Positions 1 through 7,078 of a stretch of DNA of 19,117 nt are shown here, one piece after another (within the stretch, counting starts at the first letter, position 1; every line of letters begins with the position of its first letter). Under the pieces are notes generated by a model. It was not told the DNA's origin and searched no databases. It saw nothing but the letters and a program-made list of their open reading frames with translations. The translations under genes and the position numbers were made by a program. This stretch comes from Mariaggregatimicrobium sp964498785. Lineage in GTDB: Bacteria; Zhuqueibacterota; Zhuqueibacteria; Thermofontimicrobiales; Thiofontviventaceae. The stretch lies in contig CAZCJL010000123.1 of assembly GCA_964498785.1 (NCBI GenBank), positions 1 to 19,117 on the forward strand, read 5' to 3'.

Positions 1-28
1 AAATTTGTTATCCCGACACTAAAAATCA

Positions 29-625
29 ATGCCGACTTTTTACGGTTTCATCATTCATATTGATCCATTTAGCAGGGTTGCTGATTATGCGAAATTACCG
101 GATGCTGATATGATCCTGATCACTCACGAACATCGTGATCATTTGGATGAAAGCGCGTTGAAAGAAATTCGCACTGTTGAAACACAAATCGTGGCAGCAA
201 AAAGCTGTGTCGACCAGTTGGGTGAATGTATTGTTATGAAAAATGGAGATAAAAAAACAGTTGAGGGTATTAAAATTGAGGCAGTACCGGCATACAATAT
301 CACACATAAACGAGAAAACGGAAAACCGTATCACCCCAAAGGAGTCGGCAACGGATATATCGTGACCTTTGGTGATAAGCGTGTTTATATTGCAGGAGAT
401 ACGGAAAATATTCCGGAAATGAAGGCATTGGAAAATATCGACATTGCCTTCCTGCCCATGAACCTGCCTTACACGATGACCCCGGAAATGGTCGCAGACG
501 CGGCAAAAGCATTTCAACCTGAAATTTTATATCCGTACCATTACGGAGATACGGATCCTGAAAAATTAGTCGAGTTGCTGAAAGATCAGAAACAAATTGA
601 TGTTCGGATTCGCGATATGCGATAA
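29..625 (+). CDS. MBL-fold metal-dependent hydrolase (COG2220-like), 5' end disrupted or truncated
   Basis: Metallo-beta-lactamase-fold hydrolase, probably cytoplasmic; the substrate is unknown. Visible metal-site signatures are THEHRDHLD (H-x-H-x-D-H), the AGDTE aspartate and the late histidine in YPYHYGDTD, so the catalytic core is present. At 198 residues it lacks the usual first strands of the fold: homologues begin some 25 residues before the GFIIHIDPF segment. The ATG used here follows an in-frame stop at 20-22 by only two codons and has no clear ribosome binding site. Frame 1, from base 1 to about 48, reads FVIPTLKINADFLRF, which resembles the missing I-T-x-I-x-H-A-S-x-L-x-F beginning. 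The real N-terminus may therefore lie upstream of the window in another frame, with an indel around 35-50 (natural frameshift or sequence error). Family assignment is firm; start and intactness are uncertain. A terminator follows directly. Confidence 0.82.
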   Translation: MPTFYGFIIHIDPFSRVADYAKLPDADMILITHEHRDHLDESALKEIRTVETQIVAAKSCVDQLGECIVMKNGDKKTVEGIKIEAVPAYNITHKRENGKPYHPKGVGNGYIVTFGDKRVYIAGDTENIPEMKALENIDIAFLPMNLPYTMTPEMVADAAKAFQPEILYPYHYGDTDPEKLVELLKDQKQIDVRIRDMR

Positions 626-652
626 ATCGATGCATCATACAAAATTGTAATT

Positions 653-692
653 AAAAACGTTTCATTCCGCTATGGAGTGAAGCGTTTTTTTT
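653..692 (+). terminator. Rho-independent terminator after the MBL hydrolase gene
   Basis: A 16-bp stem (653-668 with 674-689) closes on the 5-base loop gctat. It has two G-T wobbles and runs into a T tract (685-692). It sits 28 bases after the stop codon and separates the hydrolase from the radical SAM locus. Confidence 0.85.
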
Positions 693-749
693 ATGTTTGG
701 AAGTTACAGGTAAACGTAGAGAATTATATCCAATGAATTCTCTCGATAA

Positions 750-778
750 TTGACAGGCTGTTACAGATTAGTTACATA
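750..778 (+). promoter_or_regulatory. Candidate sigma-70-type promoter, upstream copy
   Basis: TTGACA at 750-755, a 17-base spacer, then TACATA at 773-778. It lies in the 319-base gene-free AT-rich stretch (693-1011) before the first radical SAM gene. Prediction from consensus only; the promoter consensus of this lineage is unknown. Confidence 0.4.
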
Positions 779-821
779 ATTGTTTTATTTCATTAACATT
801 TATAAGAATTATATTTATTAC

Positions 822-850
822 TTGACATTTTCTATTATTTTAGGTAAATT
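822..850 (+). promoter_or_regulatory. Candidate sigma-70-type promoter, downstream copy
   Basis: TTGACA at 822-827, a 17-base spacer, then TAAATT at 845-850. Transcription from here would give a leader of about 155 bases before the TTG start at 1012. That leader includes a weak 7-bp hairpin around 934-951 (cagggaa / ttttcctg). Apart from the terminator and the two promoter candidates I see nothing else in 626-1011. Confidence 0.4.
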
Positions 851-1011
851 GCCAACTATTTTTCATTCGCAACATCTTTGTAACAAATGTTTTTTCTTTC
901 CTACTCATTTAAAGAAATAAATTCGTCAAGATCAGGGAATACTTTTCCTGTCATCTTTTCATTGTGAGAGAACGATTTTCTGAAGATCAGGCTTAAGGAC
1001 ACGGTTCTAAA

Positions 1012-2043
1012 TTGGAAGATAGCGGATACAACGATAATTACTCTGAAGGTTGCAAATCATGTCAGGCAGGAAAATGGCTGTGCATATTTTTAACCTATCT
1101 ATGTAATGCAAAATGTAGCTTCTGTCCCTCTCCATTTAAGCAACAGGATAAAATATTCAGCGCTTTTGGATACCACCCTGATGTTATTTTTCAATACATG
1201 AAAGACGTACGATTTAATGGTGTTAGTTTCTCCGGTGGGGATTGTTTCCTTGTTTTCGATCGTCTGCTGAAATGGGTAAAAGAGTTTAAGCATAAATTCC
1301 CGGATATTTACTATTGGGCTTATACAAACGGTCTCGCAGCAAATGATGATAAATTGAAACAGTTGGCAGATAACGGACTTAATGAGATTCGATTTAATAT
1401 CGCCGCGACCGATTATAATTCTGCACTTATTTTGAAACGCATTGAAACCTCTGTGATGCTATTCGATAAAGTAGCGGTGGAGATTCCATCTATCCCGGCG
1501 GATTATGAAAAATTAATCGCAGTGCTTCCTGTTCTGGATTCTATTGGCGTGTCGTATTTAAATTTACATGAATTCATGTTAATGCCGGAAGATCCGCATA
1601 TTGGTAAAACACAACGGGGTGAATATATTTTAAATAAAGAATCAGTCGTTCATTACGATACGCAGAGTTTGTCAAATACAAAACGAATTATTAAATTTTG
1701 CCGATCCAAAAATTTGAATATACGAATCAATAATTGTTCACTTCAAAAAAAAGACCATCAAATGTTGCAGCGCCGTCTGGCAATGGGACGAATTTTTCGG
1801 AAACCGTATGAAAAATTGACAGAAGACGGTTTATTAAAAACATGGCTCGTGTATTCATCTCAATTTTCAGAAGAAGATGTGCACAGCAGGCTGCACCAAA
1901 AAACAACGCCGGAACATTGGAAAAAATATTGTATCATACCGGATAGTTCCTGCAACGGGCACCGTGTTGATGAGCTTGTTTTTTTACCGCCACTTGGAAT
2001 TGATGATCAACGAGTTCTTTATCAAATAAATAAAATACGATAA
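1012..2043 (+). CDS. Radical SAM protein A with extra N-terminal cysteines, no SPASM domain
   Basis: 343-residue radical SAM enzyme, first gene of the RiPP-like run. The cluster motif is CNAKCSFC (C31, C35, C38), which would bind the [4Fe-4S] cluster that cleaves S-adenosylmethionine. The SGGD segment near residue 75 stands in for the usual GGEP. Ahead of the motif are three further cysteines, C14, C17 and C24, in a C-x2-C-x6-C arrangement that could hold metal or a second cluster. There is no C-terminal C-x(9-15)-G-x4-C SPASM signature. The start is TTG: the frame is closed at 994-996, TTG 1012 is the only start codon before the motif, and AAGGA lies at 995-999 (spacing 12, rather long). Gene B begins 3 bases after the stop. 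Specific reaction unknown; a role in peptide modification is inferred from position. Confidence 0.85.
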   Translation: MEDSGYNDNYSEGCKSCQAGKWLCIFLTYLCNAKCSFCPSPFKQQDKIFSAFGYHPDVIFQYMKDVRFNGVSFSGGDCFLVFDRLLKWVKEFKHKFPDIYYWAYTNGLAANDDKLKQLADNGLNEIRFNIAATDYNSALILKRIETSVMLFDKVAVEIPSIPADYEKLIAVLPVLDSIGVSYLNLHEFMLMPEDPHIGKTQRGEYILNKESVVHYDTQSLSNTKRIIKFCRSKNLNIRINNCSLQKKDHQMLQRRLAMGRIFRKPYEKLTEDGLLKTWLVYSSQFSEEDVHSRLHQKTTPEHWKKYCIIPDSSCNGHRVDELVFLPPLGIDDQRVLYQINKIR

Positions 2044-2046
2044 CAA

Positions 2047-3342
2047 ATGCAATCAACTGCTTTTCATATCACCTGGCCCGATGGCGATTTAATCTATCAA
2101 CCGACTGCGTCCCGGATTCGAAATCACCGGACAGGGGCTGTGAATTCGATTTCCGGAAGACAGAATTTTTCGATTATGCGAGAAGCAAGCGATTTTGAAC
2201 CGTTTTGTCTGACAATATTTTTAAGTCACCTTTGTAATCTTGCATGTCGCTATTGTTATGCTGCCAGTAAAGAACAGGTTCCTTTGTCCATCTTTCGTTC
2301 TGAATCGGTGTTACAGATAGCAGAATGGATTGCCCGTAACAGCGCAAAACGTAAGAAGCCGTTTATCCTCGGCTTTCACGGGGGAAATGAGCCTCTTCTT
2401 TTCCCGGAGCTGATGAATGACGTAATGTCGGTCTGTAAAAGTGTTGCTAAAAATCACAATGTGGAACTCTTTCCGCATTGTACGACAAATGGCGTTCTGG
2501 ATCAGGATACAGCAATTTGGGCCAGGGATCATGTCCGCGGCATTACGCTGTCGTGGGATGGGCCAGCAGATATTCACGATGCACATCGAATGCAAAAAAA
2601 CAGTGCTCCCACAAGTGATATTGTGCAACAGACGGCTCATCTGCTCAACGGACATGTCCCGCAATTTCGGGTTCGAGTGACAGTAACGAATTCATCCGTA
2701 CACCGGTTAAGCGAGATCGTGGATTTTTTTGATCAACAGCGAATTCGGCATGTTGAATTTTATCCGATTTATCAGGATGTGAATAATTCGCTGGATAATT
2801 CTCTCATTCCCGAAAGTGTTGAATTCGTACGAAATTTTTTAGCTGCCCGAAAATCGGGACGCCAACGGGGGATGACAATCGGCTTTGCAGCGAGCCGGAT
2901 CGAAAATTATCACCACACATTCTGTCCGCTGTTTCAGGAAAACTTGACAGTGACGCCGGATGGTTTCTTTACATCGTGTTTTCTGGCGACGCATAACGAG
3001 AACAATGCATCCGAGCAATTTATGTTCGGTTCATTAACTGATGAAAACGAACCACAATTTGATCAGATTTCATTGCAAAGGTTGATTTCTAAATTATCGC
3101 AATTCCCGCAGCAATGTCAATCCTGTTTTAATCAGTTGCATTGCGCGAAAGGCTGTCCTGAAATATGCATGTTAAGACCGGAGGAACAGTCGGAATTCGA
3201 TTGTACGATAGCGAAGTGGATTGGATTGGCAAATATTATTGAAGCCGCGGGAATTGAAATTACGGATAATCAATTAAATAATTGTAAGGAATTTTTTGAA
3301 GGCATCACCATTCGGGAATTTTCAGCAGATGAATCAATTTGA
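2047..3342 (+). CDS. Radical SAM/SPASM maturase B
   Basis: 431-residue radical SAM/SPASM enzyme of the peptide-maturase type (relatives include anSME-like and sactionine/thioether-forming enzymes). The SAM cluster motif is CNLACRYC (C63, C67, C70), and the GGNEP stretch near residue 115 corresponds to the GGEP motif. The C-terminal SPASM region has C-x12-G-x4-C (from CPLFQENL near 297), then C-x2-C-x5-C-x3-C-x3-C near 358-376, and a last C in FDC. This is enough for two auxiliary [4Fe-4S] clusters. The first 50 residues are short and differ from the N-terminal domain of enzymes C and D. There is no Shine-Dalgarno before ATG 2047, but only 3 bases separate it from the stop of A, so reinitiation after A is likely. 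It overlaps enzyme C by 14 bases. The bond it forms cannot be deduced. Confidence 0.9.
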   Translation: MQSTAFHITWPDGDLIYQPTASRIRNHRTGAVNSISGRQNFSIMREASDFEPFCLTIFLSHLCNLACRYCYAASKEQVPLSIFRSESVLQIAEWIARNSAKRKKPFILGFHGGNEPLLFPELMNDVMSVCKSVAKNHNVELFPHCTTNGVLDQDTAIWARDHVRGITLSWDGPADIHDAHRMQKNSAPTSDIVQQTAHLLNGHVPQFRVRVTVTNSSVHRLSEIVDFFDQQRIRHVEFYPIYQDVNNSLDNSLIPESVEFVRNFLAARKSGRQRGMTIGFAASRIENYHHTFCPLFQENLTVTPDGFFTSCFLATHNENNASEQFMFGSLTDENEPQFDQISLQRLISKLSQFPQQCQSCFNQLHCAKGCPEICMLRPEEQSEFDCTIAKWIGLANIIEAAGIEITDNQLNNCKEFFEGITIREFSADESI

Positions 3343-4699
3343 CATTACAACTGAAGTCTTTGCAATTAATCAGACAGAAAACAGTCACATTCTTTATGCG
3401 CCGACAGTTGGCGTCGCCTGCCTGATAAATAATGATACCCTCAATTTGCTAACGAACATTCGGCAGATGGATGATAAAGATTTGTCAGATGAGCAGCGTG
3501 TGGTACTCAATTTTCTAATTCATAAGAAAATCGTTAACAGTACCACGGATTCACAAATAACATGTAAAACCAGCGCTGAATTATCCCCCAATAAACTCAC
3601 ACTTTTTCCGACACACCGCTGTCAACTGAACTGTTGTTATTGTTACGCAGAGGATCAAACCAAAATAAACAGCTCCATGTCCCGCGAGATTGTAGAAAGT
3701 GCGATTGAATATTACGTGGGATTAATGACACGTGAAAACCGGCCTGTTTTTAATTTAGAATTACACGGAGGCGGAGAGCCATTTGCGGATTGGGATTTAG
3801 GGCAATTCATCATTACAGAGGCAGAACAACGCTGCCATGAAAATGATTTTAAGTTGAAAGCCGTCGCCGGGACAAACGGAATATTCAATGACACGCAACT
3901 GCAATGGATCATTGAACATATTCACTCGCTAAACATTTCTTTCGAGGGATTGCCGCATATTCAGGGTATTCACCGACCATTTAAAAACGGAGAAAATTCA
4001 TTCCGCATCGTGGATAATTCGCTCAAATTTTTTGATGATCATAATTTTCCTTACGCACTTCGGATTACCGTCACCCATCATAATGAAAAGTTGCTCCCGG
4101 AAACCATACAATTCATTCTGGATAATTACAATACCGGATTGATTCATATTGAGCCTGTTTATTCTTGTGGAAATGTGCACGATGCAGCAGAGGCATTGCA
4201 GCCGGATTTGAATCATTTTGCAGAAGTCTATTTACAGCTTGATGCAATATGCAGGGAGCAAAATGTACAGTTAGAATATTCAGGCTGCCAGTTTGATCGG
4301 TTGAAAACCAATTTCTGCTACGTGGGGACGGATGATTTTGCAGTGACTACTGACGGATACCTGACAAATTGCTGGGAGGTGAGCGATATGTCACATCCTG
4401 CGGCGGACATTTTCATATTTGGCAAATTATTGCCTGGCGGAAAAATAGAAATTGATCAAAAAAAGGTGGCGTTTTTAAAATCTCTGAATCTGGAAAATTT
4501 TGAATTTTGTAAAAATTGTTTTGCCAAATATCAGTGTGCGGGTGATTGTGTTTTAAAACTGGGACATATTAATTATCATGGCCCGCGAGGCGGAGATCGC
4601 TGTACATCCACTCGGAAATTAGTGGCAAACCGCTTGTTACAGCTTTTAGAACAAGATAATATTTTTAAATCGGAAATTAACGCAACACGATTAGGATAA
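3329..4699 (+). CDS. Radical SAM/SPASM maturase C with N-terminal RRE/PqqD-like domain
   Basis: 456-residue radical SAM/SPASM enzyme, paralogous to enzyme D over its whole length. Residues 1 to about 80 form a leader-like domain (DITTEVF..., LYAPTVGVACLIN) resembling the PqqD/RRE modules fused to other RiPP maturases. The SAM cluster motif is CQLNCCYC (C98, C102, C105), followed by a GGGEP segment near 150. The SPASM region carries C-x12-G-x4-C and C-x2-C-x5-C-x3-C plus a distal C in GDRC, so two auxiliary clusters are expected. Start choice: ATG 3329 aligns with the start of enzyme D (MNQFDITTEVF with MDKSYTVTADLF). A TTG at 3296 with AAGGA at 3286-3290 would add 11 residues and cannot be excluded. 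It overlaps gene B by 14 bases, so translation is coupled. Function as peptide maturase is inferred from family and the adjacent Cys-rich peptide. Confidence 0.88.
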   Translation: MNQFDITTEVFAINQTENSHILYAPTVGVACLINNDTLNLLTNIRQMDDKDLSDEQRVVLNFLIHKKIVNSTTDSQITCKTSAELSPNKLTLFPTHRCQLNCCYCYAEDQTKINSSMSREIVESAIEYYVGLMTRENRPVFNLELHGGGEPFADWDLGQFIITEAEQRCHENDFKLKAVAGTNGIFNDTQLQWIIEHIHSLNISFEGLPHIQGIHRPFKNGENSFRIVDNSLKFFDDHNFPYALRITVTHHNEKLLPETIQFILDNYNTGLIHIEPVYSCGNVHDAAEALQPDLNHFAEVYLQLDAICREQNVQLEYSGCQFDRLKTNFCYVGTDDFAVTTDGYLTNCWEVSDMSHPAADIFIFGKLLPGGKIEIDQKKVAFLKSLNLENFEFCKNCFAKYQCAGDCVLKLGHINYHGPRGGDRCTSTRKLVANRLLQLLEQDNIFKSEINATRLG

Positions 4700-4726
4700 C
4701 TTAAAACATCAATAGGAGGAGTCTCC

Positions 4727-5173
4727 ATGAAAAAATCAACCGATCGGCGCCTTTCCCGCCGTGATTTTTTGAAAATGGCTGCAACAGTAACTGGTTCCGC
4801 TGCACTGGCAGGAGCCGGTGTGTTTTGTGGTAAAAGTAAAGAACAGCAAGAAATGCTGACATATCAGTGGTATTTAAATCCTGCGTTTCGAATTGATCCT
4901 GTGTCGAATTCGGAAGTGGAGTTATTCACACATTTAAAGGATGGCGAACGTATTTCTCACCGATTTTCGGGCCTCGAGGCTGATCTGCTGCTCTCGCTTG
5001 AGCAAAAGGTTGATTTGAGTGCAAATATGGGGGCGCTGGCTCAAAAATATGCAATTTCCGCGGAAGAATGCCACAAACGAGTCGATCAATCGCTGCGCGA
5101 ACTTCTGGATTCCAATATCATTTATCATGGCGAAGAAATGAAAGTTAAAATTGTTGAGGAGCAACATGGATAA
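4727..5173 (+). CDS. Tat-signal protein with PqqD-like (putative RRE) domain
   Basis: 148-residue protein. Residues 10-16 are SRRDFLK, a near-perfect twin-arginine motif, followed by a hydrophobic stretch (about 17-33, rich in A, G and V), so export of a folded protein by Tat is predicted. C34 follows but the bases of a lipobox are lacking (GVFC), so lipidation is doubtful. The mature part (about 45-140) has LNPAFRID, a strand-rich LKDGERISHRFSG segment, then helices ending in LLDSNIIYHGEE. This fits a small winged-helix PqqD-like fold, the fold used as RiPP recognition element. No catalytic residues or cofactor motif are visible. It has the strongest Shine-Dalgarno of the cluster (AGGAGGAG, 4714-4721, spacing 5). 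It sits between paralogous enzymes C and D and overlaps D by 8 bases. Its role as carrier or recognition protein of the peptide is inference. Confidence 0.8.
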   Translation: MKKSTDRRLSRRDFLKMAATVTGSAALAGAGVFCGKSKEQQEMLTYQWYLNPAFRIDPVSNSEVELFTHLKDGERISHRFSGLEADLLLSLEQKVDLSANMGALAQKYAISAEECHKRVDQSLRELLDSNIIYHGEEMKVKIVEEQHG

Positions 5174-6608
5174 ATCTTACACCGTAACAGCTGATTTGTT
5201 CACTATCCCGTACAAGGACGATAATCTGATTTTGTACGCCCCCCGTGTGGGATTTGCATGCGCTGTCAATCAGGAAGTGATTAATTTGCTTTCGGAAATC
5301 GATTCTGTGAAAACAGATGAATTGACAGAAGAACAGAAGAATATTCTGGATTTCCTGGAACAGAAAAGCATCCTGAACGGATCGAATGAAGTGAATTGTA
5401 TCAGCAACGCACCACAGGAATATACACCGACTCAGGTAACTCTGTTCGTCACGAACAAGTGTAATCTGCGTTGTAAATATTGCTATGCCGCGGCCGGCGA
5501 CTGGAAACCGCTGACAATGGACTGGAGCGTGGCAACGAATACCATTGAGCGGGTTATCGAAAATATCCATAAAGTCGGTGGCGATCATTTTAGTCTTGGA
5601 TTTCACGGCGGCGGTGAGCCGTTGTATCCGTGGGATTTAATTAAAAGAATTGTCACTTACGCAGAAGAACGCTGCGCGGATGAAAAATTGGGATTGACTG
5701 TTTACGCGGCAACAAATGGTATTTTAAGTAAAAAACAGCTCGAATGGATCGTCGGGCATTTTTCAAATCTGAATATTTCATTTGATGGTCTGCCTCATGT
5801 GCAGGATTATCATCGTCCGATGCCAAATGGAAAAGGCTCATTCGCAGCGATTGACAGAACCATGCGTTATCTGGATGAGCACAATTTCAATTATGGCATT
5901 CGTTGCACAATTAGCTCCTATAATATCGATTTGATGGATGAAACCATTCATTTTATCGGGCAGAATTACAAAGCAAAGACCGTTCATCTGGAGCCGCTGT
6001 TTTATTGCGGACGCTGCAAGACGAATGAGCTAATGCAGCCGGATATCGATAAATTTGCAGAAAACTTTATCCGGGCAGAGCCAAAATGCATCCCGTACGG
6101 AATTAAGCTGACGTATTCCGGTAACCAGATCGGTATGTTGCGAAATTCGTTTTGTGGTACGACCCGCGATAATTTTGCTGTTACACCGGATGGATATATT
6201 ACCACCTGCTTTGAAGTGACCAGCAAAGACGAACCGAAATCGGACACGTTTTTTATCGGGCGTATTACTGAAGAGGGACAGATTGAGATTAACCCGGAAA
6301 AACGGAGTTTTCTCAATTCGCTGACTGTTGAAAATTTGGAATATTGCCAGAATTGTTTCGCGAAATGGCATTGTGCCGGCGATTGTGTCAATAAAATCGG
6401 GCATGAAAATTATGCCGGCAAGCGAGGACACGAACGTTGCCATTTAAACAGACGTTTGTTGAAAAATCATCTGGTCGGACTTGTGGAGGGAACGCATCAG
6501 GATCCCTTTACCCGCTATTATGGAGAACAACAAGAGCAATCTTTTGATCAGAAAAATAAAAAATCGACGCATAACGAACAGGGCTTAAAAAAGGAGACAA
6601 CATCATGA
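5166..6608 (+). CDS. Radical SAM/SPASM maturase D with N-terminal RRE/PqqD-like domain
   Basis: 480-residue paralogue of enzyme C and the one directly upstream of the Cys-rich peptide. Residues 1-80 form the RRE/PqqD-like domain (VTADLFTIP, ILYAPRVGFACAVN). The SAM motif is CNLRCKYC (C99, C103, C106) with GFHGGGEP near 145. The SPASM part has C-x12-G-x4-C (CGTTRDNF...), C-x2-C-x5-C-x3-C (CQNCFAKWHCAGDC) and a distal HERC, predicting two auxiliary clusters. The last 40 residues or so are a polar, Gln/Lys-rich tail absent from C. Start: ATG 5166 with GAGGAG at 5156-5161 is preferred over TTG 5151, which lacks a site and extends into the preceding gene. It overlaps the Tat gene by 8 bases and the peptide gene by an ATGA. 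It is the best candidate for the enzyme acting on that peptide; the chemistry (thioether, sactionine-like, epimerization or other) is unknown. Confidence 0.9.
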   Translation: MDKSYTVTADLFTIPYKDDNLILYAPRVGFACAVNQEVINLLSEIDSVKTDELTEEQKNILDFLEQKSILNGSNEVNCISNAPQEYTPTQVTLFVTNKCNLRCKYCYAAAGDWKPLTMDWSVATNTIERVIENIHKVGGDHFSLGFHGGGEPLYPWDLIKRIVTYAEERCADEKLGLTVYAATNGILSKKQLEWIVGHFSNLNISFDGLPHVQDYHRPMPNGKGSFAAIDRTMRYLDEHNFNYGIRCTISSYNIDLMDETIHFIGQNYKAKTVHLEPLFYCGRCKTNELMQPDIDKFAENFIRAEPKCIPYGIKLTYSGNQIGMLRNSFCGTTRDNFAVTPDGYITTCFEVTSKDEPKSDTFFIGRITEEGQIEINPEKRSFLNSLTVENLEYCQNCFAKWHCAGDCVNKIGHENYAGKRGHERCHLNRRLLKNHLVGLVEGTHQDPFTRYYGEQQEQSFDQKNKKSTHNEQGLKKETTS

Positions 6609-7039
6609 ACAATAAACCAAATGATCGCCTGCTGAAAAAAGTTGAGGTGAATGGCACTCCCAAAATCATCAGTTCCATTGATATCAAGATTCCGGACAAA
6701 GAGGTTCATATTAAACAACCTGATGAAGGTGCTCCGAGCGGTGGCGGAACCTGTACCTGTCATTCTGTTTGTACCTGCGTGCCGGTTACAACATGTAATT
6801 GCAATATGGTGTGTACATGCGATACGGTATGTACAACTAATGATCCCTGTAGTCCGGTGTCCGGATGCCCTGCCTTTTCATGTAATTGTGAACCGGATTG
6901 TACCTGCCACAGCGATTGCGGCTGTACGTCTACCTGTGGCTGTACTTCGACCTGTGGTTGTACCGGAACATGTAGCTGTACTTCGACGTGTGGAACAACC
7001 TGTTCCTGTACCAGCACGCACTACTGGTATCCAAATTAA
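6605..7039 (+). CDS. Cys-rich RiPP precursor candidate with C-x-C-x3 hexapeptide repeats
   Basis: 144-residue peptide. Residues 1-48 contain no cysteine and look like a leader: charged start, then alternating hydrophobic residues (KIISSIDIKIPDKEVHIK) suited to strand pairing with an RRE, ending in the flexible GAPSGGG. Residues 49-138 hold all 26 cysteines. The first part (C50 to C95) is irregular; from C99 to C135 the pattern is C-x-C-x3 repeated, mostly C-G-C-T-S-T. The tail HYWYPN is aromatic. There is no signal peptide or transmembrane segment. ATG overlaps the stop of enzyme D (ATGA) and AGGAG lies at 6592-6596. Position after three SPASM enzymes argues for a modified peptide; such enzymes classically act on cysteine-containing cores. 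Alternatives are a metallothionein-like metal binder or a disulfide-rich structural protein. The C-x-C-x3 spacing does not match ferredoxin motifs. Confidence 0.85.
   Translation: MNNKPNDRLLKKVEVNGTPKIISSIDIKIPDKEVHIKQPDEGAPSGGGTCTCHSVCTCVPVTTCNCNMVCTCDTVCTTNDPCSPVSGCPAFSCNCEPDCTCHSDCGCTSTCGCTSTCGCTGTCSCTSTCGTTCSCTSTHYWYPN
6917..7018 (+). repeat. Tandem 18-bp repeats encoding C-x-C-x3 hexapeptides
   Basis: Consecutive units begin at 6917, 6935, 6953 and 6971 (18 bases each), followed by a shortened 12-base unit at 6989 and a final 18-base unit at 7001. Each full unit encodes Cys-Gly/Ser-Cys-Thr-Ser/Gly-Thr. Thr is written ACG, ACT or ACC and Ser TCT, TCG or AGC at equivalent positions. The protein repeat is thus conserved while the DNA has drifted, which is not a recent slippage product. 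Confidence 0.9.
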
Positions 7040-7078
7040 TTCAACCTGAAAAACAACCGTAAAAAAGGGGTTTTCATC

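Noticed and set aside
4826..4831. C34 of the Tat protein as a lipobox cysteine.
   Set aside because: The preceding residues GVF do not fit L-A/S-G/A-C; lipidation is possible but unsupported.
6917..7018. Regular 18-bp repeats considered as a CRISPR or minisatellite.
   Set aside because: No spacers; the units are in frame, encode conserved hexapeptides and differ mainly at third codon positions.
6605..7039. Cys-rich peptide as a ferredoxin or as a PqqA-type precursor.
   Set aside because: No C-x2-C-x2-C-x3-C motif, and it is far longer than PqqA without its Glu-x3-Tyr pair. A metallothionein-like role is kept as an alternative.
6651..7049. Long open frames in the other phases and on the minus strand across the Cys-rich gene (for example 6760-7017 minus).
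   Set aside because: They arise from the biased, repetitive Cys/Thr codons of the real gene; they have no ribosome site and show low-complexity Val/Gln or Val/Pro composition.
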